Source: Allorhizobium pseudoryzae
GTDB lineage: Bacteria > Pseudomonadota > Alphaproteobacteria > Rhizobiales > Rhizobiaceae
Reading direction: 5' to 3'
Length of the DNA: 64,000 nt
Assembly (NCBI RefSeq): GCF_011046245.1
Contig: NZ_CP049241.1
Span: 310,001 to 374,000 of the forward strand
The position numbers and the translations under genes are program-made. The notes beneath the pieces were generated by a model that saw only the letters and a program-made list of their open reading frames with translations, ran no database searches and had not been told where the DNA came from. The first letter of the stretch is position 1, and every line of letters begins with the position of its first letter. Shown piece after piece: positions 58,124 to 64,000 of the stretch.

Positions 58124-58151
58124 ATGCAATGGCGCGCAGGCGCCATTGCAT
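58124..58151 (+). terminator. hairpin terminator after the DUF305 gene
   Basis: A perfect 12-bp stem (ATGCAATGGCGC / GCGCCATTGCAT) with a GCAG loop, 16 bases after the stop. The T-run is poor. Confidence 0.6.
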
Positions 58152-58203
58152 TGCCGCATCATGAGGTTAGGGTAGAGGCGGCAAACCAGGAATGAGGCCC
58201 GCC

Positions 58204-58920
58204 ATGACCATGCGCCCGCTGACGGTGATCGGTTTTGATGCCGACGACACGCTCTGGCAGAACGAGCAGTATTACAAGCTGACGGAGAGCCATTTTCGCG
58301 AGCTTCTGGCCGAGTTTGCCGAGGGCGAACACGTGTCCGAACGGCTGCTGGAGGCGGAGCGGCGCAACCTTGCCTATTACGGTTTCGGCATCAAGGGGTT
58401 TACGCTCTCGATGATCGAGACGGCGCTGGAGGTGACCGAGGGCAAGGCGCCGGCGGAGGTGGTGAGCAAGATCCTTGCGATCGGCCGGGAACTGCTGTCG
58501 CATCCGGTGGAATGTCTGCCACATGCGCGTGAGGCGCTGGAGGCGCTCTGCGGCCAGTATTTCCTCGTGCTGATTACCAAGGGCGACCTGTTCGACCAGG
58601 AGCGCAAGCTGGCGCAATCCGGGCTCGGCGATTATTTCGACGCGGTCGAGATCGTCTCGGACAAGAGTGCCACCACCTATCGCCGCATTTTCGGCAAACA
58701 TGGCGAGGGACCGGAACGGGCGATGATGATCGGCAATTCGCTGAAATCCGACGTGGTGCCGGCGATTGCGGCGGGCGCCTGGGGCGTCTTTGTGCCGCAT
58801 GAACTGACCTGGGTGCTGGAGCATGTGGACAAGCCGGCGGAAGCACCGCGGTTTCGCGAGATCGCCACGCTGGGTGAACTGAAACCCCTGATCGATGAGA
58901 TCTGCAGCGAGGGTCTTTGA
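58204..58920 (+). CDS. HAD-superfamily hydrolase
   Basis: About 238 residues. VIGFDADDTLWQNE is motif 1 with both Asp residues, VLITKGD motif 2, and MIGNSLKSDVVPA motif 4; a lysine in DKSATTYRRIF is the likely motif 3. The cap is helical. ATG 58204 has GAGG upstream; the frame is open to 58192. It shares its last base with the start of the next gene. The substrate is unknown. Confidence 0.85.
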   Translation: MTMRPLTVIGFDADDTLWQNEQYYKLTESHFRELLAEFAEGEHVSERLLEAERRNLAYYGFGIKGFTLSMIETALEVTEGKAPAEVVSKILAIGRELLSHPVECLPHAREALEALCGQYFLVLITKGDLFDQERKLAQSGLGDYFDAVEIVSDKSATTYRRIFGKHGEGPERAMMIGNSLKSDVVPAIAAGAWGVFVPHELTWVLEHVDKPAEAPRFREIATLGELKPLIDEICSEGL

Positions 58921-59585
58921 TGCGCAGCTTTCAGGACATCTGGTCGCTTGCGGTTGATCGCAAGGGCGAAGCGGCGGTGGTGGAGGGCCTGCAGTTTCCG
59001 AAACCGGCGGACGAGATTGCCGCGGTGCCGAATGACCGTTTTCTCTCGCTGATGACCCGCTGCATCTTCCAGTCCGGCTTCAACTGGAAGGTCGTGGATG
59101 CCATGTGGTCGGGTTTCGAAGCCGCCTTCGAGGGGTTTGACATCGGCCATTGCATGATGCTGCACGACGAGGATTTCGGCCGGCTGGTCTCCGATACGCG
59201 GATCGTCAGGCACGGGCAGAAGATCAAGTCCGTGCAGGAAAACGCCGTCTTTCTGGCGGATCTTGCCCGCGAGCACGGCTCCGTCGGCGCCTTTTTCGCC
59301 CGCTGGCCGGCGGAGAACTATGTCCGCCTTCTGGATCTCCTGCAGAAGAAGGGATCGCGGCTCGGCGGCAACACCGGCCAGTATTTCCTCCGCTTTTCCG
59401 GGCTCGAAAGCTTCATCCTGTCGCAAAGCGTGGTGAACCGCTTGGTGGCGGAAGGCATCGTTACGAAGGCGCCCACTTCGGCGCGCGACAAGGCGGCGGT
59501 TCAGGCGGCCTTCAACACCTGGAAGGCGCAATCGGGTCGGTCACTGACGGAAATCAGCCGCGTGCTGGCGCTCAGCATCGACTGA
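58920..59585 (+). CDS. divergent Tag-like DNA glycosylase paralogue
   Basis: A 221-residue protein whose middle aligns with the neighbouring DNA-3-methyladenine glycosylase I: CIFQSGFNWKVVDAMWSGFEAAFEGFD against LEGFQSGLSWLTILRKRENFRAAFAGFD, and TRIVRHGQKI against AGIIRHRGKI. The helix-hairpin-helix fold is therefore probable. It lacks the Cys and His zinc ligands, and the Glu that recognises the base in Tag aligns with Cys48. Activity or substrate is likely altered. It starts one base into the HAD stop and converges on tag. Confidence 0.78.
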   Translation: MRSFQDIWSLAVDRKGEAAVVEGLQFPKPADEIAAVPNDRFLSLMTRCIFQSGFNWKVVDAMWSGFEAAFEGFDIGHCMMLHDEDFGRLVSDTRIVRHGQKIKSVQENAVFLADLAREHGSVGAFFARWPAENYVRLLDLLQKKGSRLGGNTGQYFLRFSGLESFILSQSVVNRLVAEGIVTKAPTSARDKAAVQAAFNTWKAQSGRSLTEISRVLALSID

Positions 59586-59595
59586 GGCCGCCCAA

Positions 59596-60225
59596 TCAGG
59601 GCCGTGTGAAAGCCTGGCGTTCCGCCTCCACCACCGGCTGCAGATAACAGCCGTCCAGATGATCGTTGACCAGACCCATGGCCTGCATGAAGGCATAGAC
59701 GGTGGTCGGGCCGACAAAGGTCCAGCCGCGTTTCTTCAGATCCTTCGACAGGCGGACGGAGACGGCGGTCGTCGGGTTGGCGCGCAGCGTCTCCAGATCC
59801 ATCACCGCCGGGCGCTCCTCCGGTTTCGGCTCGTAGGACCAGAAGAAGCGGGCGAGCGAACCGAATTCATCGCGCAGCTCCACGGCCCGGCGGGCATTGT
59901 TGATGGTCGAGACGATCTTGCCACGGTGGCGGATGATTCCGGCATCGACAACGCAACGCTCGACATCCGCTTCGGAAAATCCCGCAACCTTTTCGAAGTC
60001 GAACCCGGCAAAGGCGGCGCGGAAATTCTCGCGCTTGCGCAAAATGGTGAGCCAGGAGAGGCCGGACTGGAAGCCTTCCAAACAGATCTTTTCGAACAGG
60101 CGGATATCGTCGGTCACTGGCCTGCCCCATTCGGCGTCATGATAGCGTTCGTAATCGGCAAGGCCCTGGTGCCAGGCGCAGCGGCAGCGGCCATCCTCGC
60201 CCTCGATAGTCCCCGGTTTTACCAT
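59596..60225 (-). CDS. tag: DNA-3-methyladenine glycosylase I
   Basis: Excises 3-methyladenine from alkylated DNA. 209 residues. The zinc ligands are recognisable (CxW at Cys16, YHD at His29, HLDGC with His189 and Cys193), LEGFQSGLSW contains the base-recognition Glu50, and AGIIRHRGKI is the typical DNA-binding segment. It stops ten bases from the end of the divergent paralogue, which is read towards it. Confidence 0.95.
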   Translation of the reverse strand: MVKPGTIEGEDGRCRCAWHQGLADYERYHDAEWGRPVTDDIRLFEKICLEGFQSGLSWLTILRKRENFRAAFAGFDFEKVAGFSEADVERCVVDAGIIRHRGKIVSTINNARRAVELRDEFGSLARFFWSYEPKPEERPAVMDLETLRANPTTAVSVRLSKDLKKRGWTFVGPTTVYAFMQAMGLVNDHLDGCYLQPVVEAERQAFTRP

Positions 60226-60446
60226 CCTGCCCTCCCGTTAACCGCCTCTCGGTTCGCATTCAGCGGTCATCAACCATGTCTTCGAAGAGAGCATTAACCT
60301 TGCGAAAAGCTTTCCCGCAAGCCGCGCATTTGATCGCCCGCGCATTTACCTTTCGCTTGCGAGTTCCGCCGCACGGTCGTTGCAACGGAGTGCCGTTTCG
60401 CACCTCCGATGACTTGCGACGCGAATTGTATGGAGTGGAGCCGTCG

Positions 60447-61271
60447 ATGAAAAAGATGCTGCTTGTCACCGCTGGCCTTCTGGCCGCCCTCACCGGTCCG
60501 ACGCTGGCCAATGACCGGTACGGACAACGCCCGCCGGTGATCGTCAGCCCGGATCTGACCGCCCCCTGGATCATGCAGCTCGGCGGCCAGCCGCGCCCTG
60601 CCCCCGGCTACCGCGTGCAGCCCAGCCAGCAGCCGCGAGTGATCTACCGCAACCAGGTGGCGCCGCAGGGTTATCAGCGCCAGGCCTATCAGCCGCGTTA
60701 TGCGCCGGCCCGCCAGCCGCTGCTGGCCCCGCGCACACAATCCACGCAGATCCGTCCGGCCCAGCCGGTGCAGGCAGCCGCCGTGCGTCCGGCGCCGGTG
60801 ATCCGCAACCAGCTGGAGCCGCAGTTCCTGCCGCAGATGGTGGATTACCAGACCGAACAGGCACCGGGCACGATCGTGATCGATACCAACAACCGCTTCC
60901 TCTATCTGGTGATGGACGGCGGCAAGGCGAAGCGCTACGGCGTCGGCGTCGGCAAGCCGGGCTTCGAATGGGCGGGCGAGCACAAGGTGACCCGCAAGGC
61001 CGAGTGGCCGAGCTGGCATCCGCCGAAGGAAATGATCGACCGTGAGGCGGCCAAGGGCCATTTCCTGCCGGTGAAGATGGAAGGGGGGCCGGAAAACCCG
61101 CTCGGCGCCCGTGCGCTCTACCTCGGCTCGACGCTTTACCGCATTCACGGCACCAATGCTCCCTGGACGATCGGCAGCGCCGTTTCTTCCGGCTGTATCC
61201 GCATGCGCAACGAGGACGTGACCGATCTCTACGGCCGCGTGAATGTCGGCACCAAGGTCATCGTGATGTAA
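60447..61271 (+). CDS. L,D-transpeptidase (YkuD family)
   Basis: About 274 residues with a signal peptide (MKKMLLVTAGLLAALTGPTLA), a Pro/Gln/Arg/Tyr-rich linker of ~110 residues, and a C-terminal YkuD domain: GTIVIDTNNRFLYLV, IHGTNAPWTIG and the active-site SSGCIRM. It cross-links or attaches peptidoglycan peptides in the periplasm. ATG 60447 has GGAG six bases upstream. An earlier in-frame ATG at 60276 lacks support. A second L,D-transpeptidase follows. Confidence 0.92.
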   Translation: MKKMLLVTAGLLAALTGPTLANDRYGQRPPVIVSPDLTAPWIMQLGGQPRPAPGYRVQPSQQPRVIYRNQVAPQGYQRQAYQPRYAPARQPLLAPRTQSTQIRPAQPVQAAAVRPAPVIRNQLEPQFLPQMVDYQTEQAPGTIVIDTNNRFLYLVMDGGKAKRYGVGVGKPGFEWAGEHKVTRKAEWPSWHPPKEMIDREAAKGHFLPVKMEGGPENPLGARALYLGSTLYRIHGTNAPWTIGSAVSSGCIRMRNEDVTDLYGRVNVGTKVIVM

Positions 61272-61391
61272 TTCGCGCACGGTTTCGCCGCACTGGCGGC
61301 GGAACCGTCTATTCTTTCCCGCGCATAGACTTGCATTGGCGGCGTTTTGCGGAAAAACTCCCGTCTTGTCATTTTACAAGAGGGGGCATGA

Positions 61392-62081
61392 ATGACGCGG
61401 GGAAAAATGGTTCTTCTGAGCCTGACGGCTGCAGCATTGACGCTGGCCAGCATGGCGCCGGCCGAGGCGTTCCAGCGCACGACGGCGCCGACGGCCGGCC
61501 GCAGCGACGTGACCTTTGTGGCGCAGCGCAAGGAACCGGACGAAAAATTCCAGCGCCGGGTGGTACGCTTCCGCAGCAATGAGGCACCCGGCACCATCAT
61601 CATCGATACCAACAACAAGTTCCTCTATTACATCACCGGCGACACCAGCGCGATCCGCTACGGCGTCGGCGTCGGGCGCGAGGGGTTCGGCTGGTCCGGC
61701 GTCGTCTCGATCGGCCGCAAGCAGGAATGGCCGGAATGGCGCCCGCCGGCAGAAATGCGCCGCCGCGAGGCCGCCAAGGGGCATATCCTGCCGGTGGTGC
61801 AGGAGGGCGGCATCGACAACCCGCTCGGCGCCCGCGCCATGTATCTCTACCGGAACGGCCATGACACGATCTTCCGCATCCACGGCACCAACCAGCCCTG
61901 GACGATCGGCCTCAACATGTCGTCCGGCTGCATCCGCATGATGAACAAGGATGTCGAGCATCTCTACAAGCGCGCGGCGATCGGCGCCAAGGTGATCGTC
62001 ATCGGCCCCGGCAACCGCCAGGGCAATGTGGCCTTCGAGGACCGCGGCCTGGACTTCTTCGGCTCGATTTTCGGGGGATAG
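61392..62081 (+). CDS. second L,D-transpeptidase (YkuD family)
   Basis: 229 residues with signal peptide ([20 protein letters not shown]) and a YkuD domain: [26 protein letters not shown] and the catalytic SSGCIRM. It is clearly a paralogue of the preceding enzyme, with nearly identical domain motifs but a shorter linker, suggesting tandem duplication. The intergenic gap is 120 bases. A heptamer repeat begins nine bases after its stop. Confidence 0.92.
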   Translation: MTRGKMVLLSLTAAALTLASMAPAEAFQRTTAPTAGRSDVTFVAQRKEPDEKFQRRVVRFRSNEAPGTIIIDTNNKFLYYITGDTSAIRYGVGVGREGFGWSGVVSIGRKQEWPEWRPPAEMRRREAAKGHILPVVQEGGIDNPLGARAMYLYRNGHDTIFRIHGTNQPWTIGLNMSSGCIRMMNKDVEHLYKRAAIGAKVIVIGPGNRQGNVAFEDRGLDFFGSIFGG

Positions 62082-62088
62082 GTTGGGG

Positions 62089-62159
<71 letters not shown>

Positions 62160-62220
62160 AAAGAGAATTTCCGTTCATCGCCTCTGTAAAGGGCCACGCA
62201 AGCCCTACTCCATTCTATTG

Positions 62221-62252
62221 GCTACTGCCTATTGCCTATTGCCTACTGCCTA
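62221..62252 (-). repeat. inverted partner of the heptamer repeat
   Basis: GCTACT, GCCTATT twice, GCCTACT, then GCCTA: four and a half units of the complement of AGTAGGC, with C-to-T changes in two. The distance to the forward run is about 60 bases, so the two could form a long stem. Confidence 0.85.
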
Positions 62253-62257
62253 AACCC

Positions 62258-63547
62258 TCACCCCAGCTTGGCCGGCTTCTCCCCGCCATAGGCCCAGTCG
62301 AGAAGTTCCACCGTGTGCACGACGGGAATGTCAGTGCCGGAGCCGATCTGGGTCATGCAGCCGATATTGCCGGTGGCGATCAGGTCCGGTTTGGTCGCCT
62401 CGATGTTTTTCACCTTGCGCGCCTTGAGCTTGGCGGAAATTTCCGGCTGCAGGATGTTGTAGGTGCCGGCTGAACCGCAACAGAGATGGCCTTCCGCCGG
62501 ATCCTTCACCAAAAATCCCGCCGCCTTCAGCAAAAGTTTCGGCTGGAGCGTGATCTTCTGGCCGTGCTGCATCGAACAGGCGGAATGATAGGCGACCGTC
62601 AGCCCCTGTGATGGCTGCTGCGGCAGGTCGAGCGTTGCCAGATATTCCGTCACGTCCTTGGCGAGTGCCGAAACCCGCGCGGCCTTCTCCGCATAGGCGG
62701 GATCGAGGCGCAGCATATGGCCGTAATCCTTGATCGTCGTGCCGCAACCGGAGGCGGTGATCAGGATCGCGTCGAGCCCCTCGCCCTCGATCTCGCGCAT
62801 CCAGGCATCGACATTCTGCCGGGCGAAATTCAGCGCCTTCTCCTCACGGCCCATGTGATGCACGAGCGCGCCGCAACAGCCCTCCCCCTTCGGCGTGGCG
62901 ATCTCGACACCAAGCCGGCCCAGCAGCCGGACGGTGGCAGCATTGATGCCCGGATCCAGCACCGGCTGGGCGCAGCCGGTGAGGATCGCGACACGGCCAC
63001 GGCGCGGTGCGGCAAGCGGCACAGACACGGGCTTTGAGGCCGGCGGCACGCTCTTCGGCGCGAGATCCAGCATGGCCCCGAGCGGGCGCAGCGCCTCGAC
63101 CTTCTTCAGAAGCGGCGCGAAGGGGCGTCCCAGCCTCGCGAGCGTCAGCGCCGCCCGGAACCGCGCCGGATAGGGCAGCACGGCCACCAGCAGCGCACGG
63201 ATCATCCGGTCGATCAGCGGCCGGCGGTAGGTCTCTTCGATATGCGCGCGGGCGTGGTCCACCAGATGCATATAGTCCACGCCGGAGGGACAGGTGGTGG
63301 TGCAGGCGAGGCAGGAGAGACAGCGATCGATATGCTTGACCACCTCGGCATCGGCGGGCCGGCCATTCTCCAGCATGTCCTTGATCAGGTAGATCCGCCC
63401 CCGCGGACTGTCCAGTTCGTTGCCGAGCGTCACATAGGTGGGACAGGTGGCGGTGCAGAAGCCGCAATGCACGCAGCGCCTGAGAATGCTTTCGGAAAAG
63501 GCGACATGCGGATCGGCGAGTTGGTCGGGGGAGAAGTTGGTTTGCAT
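62258..63547 (-). CDS. glcF: glycolate oxidase iron-sulfur subunit
   Basis: 429 residues. Two CxxCxxCxxxCP clusters near the N-terminus (CVHCGFCTATCP and CLSCLACTTTCP) bind 4Fe-4S centres. The C-terminal half has two CCG-type domains (GEGCCGALVHHMG and GHLCCGSAGTYNIL). It passes electrons from GlcD/E to the quinone pool. It is adjacent to glcE, with three bases between. glcD is beyond the window. Confidence 0.95.
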   Translation of the reverse strand: MQTNFSPDQLADPHVAFSESILRRCVHCGFCTATCPTYVTLGNELDSPRGRIYLIKDMLENGRPADAEVVKHIDRCLSCLACTTTCPSGVDYMHLVDHARAHIEETYRRPLIDRMIRALLVAVLPYPARFRAALTLARLGRPFAPLLKKVEALRPLGAMLDLAPKSVPPASKPVSVPLAAPRRGRVAILTGCAQPVLDPGINAATVRLLGRLGVEIATPKGEGCCGALVHHMGREEKALNFARQNVDAWMREIEGEGLDAILITASGCGTTIKDYGHMLRLDPAYAEKAARVSALAKDVTEYLATLDLPQQPSQGLTVAYHSACSMQHGQKITLQPKLLLKAAGFLVKDPAEGHLCCGSAGTYNILQPEISAKLKARKVKNIEATKPDLIATGNIGCMTQIGSGTDIPVVHTVELLDWAYGGEKPAKLG

Positions 63548-63550
63548 GGA

Positions 63551-64000
63551 TCAGGCCTCTCCCATCATGCCGGAGGCAAAAACACCCGCCGGGTCGAGCG
63601 AGGCGCGGACACGCTCGCTGAGCATCGCCACCTGCGCCGGCTGCGGTTCGAAGGTTGGCGTTGCGGCCCGTGCCGCGTCACTTCCGCGCAAAAGCGTGGC
63701 GTGGCCGCCGCCGTGTTTGCGGATCATGCTGCGCAGGAGATCGGCTTCCGGATCGGCCTCCATGCGCATCCACACAAGCCCGCCCTGCCAGTCGTAAAAG
63801 GCATCGATACCGGCTTCGAGGCGCAGATCGGCCACGAGGCGGGCGCCGGCGGCGGGTGCCACCGAGACGCGCCAGAGCGGTCGTTTCGTGCCGTCCGCAT
63901 AAGGCGCGACATCCCGGATCTCGCGCCACAGCCTGCGGCTGCCCTCCGTGTCCAGTCTGACCAGCGGCCCGAGGCGGCAGAGCGCTGCCACCAGTTTTTC
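63551..64000 (-). CDS. glcE: glycolate oxidase subunit GlcE (C-terminal part)
   Basis: FAD-binding subunit of glycolate oxidase; only the last ~150 residues are in the window, with the N-terminus beyond the right edge. The frame is open to the edge. RLDTEGSRRLWREIRD, APAAGARLVADLRLEAGIDAFYDWQGGLVWM and the C-terminal DPAGVFASGMMGEA are typical of GlcE. It lies directly upstream of glcF. Confidence 0.9.
   Translation of the reverse strand, partial: EKLVAALCRLGPLVRLDTEGSRRLWREIRDVAPYADGTKRPLWRVSVAPAAGARLVADLRLEAGIDAFYDWQGGLVWMRMEADPEADLLRSMIRKHGGGHATLLRGSDAARAATPTFEPQPAQVAMLSERVRASLDPAGVFASGMMGEA

Overview
The window is a chromosomal segment from an alphaproteobacterium of the order Rhizobiales, most likely Rhizobiaceae (Rhizobium/Agrobacterium group). 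The evidence is the high GC content with rhizobial codon use, a separate F0 ATP synthase operon with b and b' subunits, short-form HisG encoded with HisZ, DUF2093 and DUF4170 proteins next to lipid A/Kdo genes, RIME-type intergenic palindromes, a CIRCE-controlled groESL operon, and a glycolate oxidase glcE-glcF pair. Almost all of it is housekeeping. I see no rRNA, tRNA, CRISPR array, prophage, insertion sequence or integrase.

Layout. 1-5.5 kb: DUF2007 protein, polyprenyl diphosphate synthase, a TPR protein ending in LysM, ispE, moaB and a small glycosyltransferase. 5.6-10.5 kb: radical SAM protein, rnhB, and the convergent F0 operon atpI-B-E-F'-F with a recognisable promoter and terminator. 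10.6-16.1 kb (minus strand): SleB-like cell wall hydrolase, kup, a CorA-type transporter and an Mrp ATPase. 16.1-17.4 kb: an orphan hairpin and a lower-GC LuxR-type regulator. 17.4-21.6 kb: an IclR regulator divergent from a four-gene sugar-acid operon (SDR dehydrogenase, dgoK, dgoA, SMP-30 lactonase), with a promoter and a perfect inverted repeat between them. 21.7-25.6 kb: a PRC-barrel protein, a GGDEF-EAL enzyme and a PAS/receiver protein. 25.8-33.8 kb: mutL behind a CtrA-like site, DUF2093, then a minus-strand lipid A/Kdo cluster (pmbA, cysQ, DUF4170, waaA, HAD phosphatase, lpxK). 33.9-43.5 kb: a KefB-type antiporter, patatin, rsmD, a pseudouridine synthase with a very long disordered tail, tadA, a lipoprotein and ileS. 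43.5-49.9 kb: a HicB/DUF1902-like protein, ribF, a HAD protein, chrA, and groES-groEL with CIRCE. 49.9-56 kb: a hydrolase, a small basic secreted protein, DoxX, and hisS-hisZ-hisG with RIME repeats. 56-64 kb: a small ORF, a 34-bp perfect palindrome, a methyltransferase-like protein, two His/Cys-rich exported proteins, a HAD protein, two convergent Tag-type glycosylase genes, two L,D-transpeptidases, heptanucleotide tandem repeats, glcF and a partial glcE.

Genes that work together: F0 ATP synthase; the IclR-regulated De Ley-Doudoroff-like operon, which lacks a dehydratase here; the lpxK/waaA/cysQ/pmbA cluster; histidine synthesis and charging (hisS, hisZ, hisG); chaperonins; c-di-GMP/receiver signalling. 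I found no convincing new multi-gene system. The observations most worth checking are a low-GC mosaic tract inside hisS, a second Tag-like glycosylase that lacks the zinc ligands and the base-recognition Glu, the 34-bp palindrome, the heptamer repeat with its inverted partner, and an orphan hairpin that could end a small RNA.
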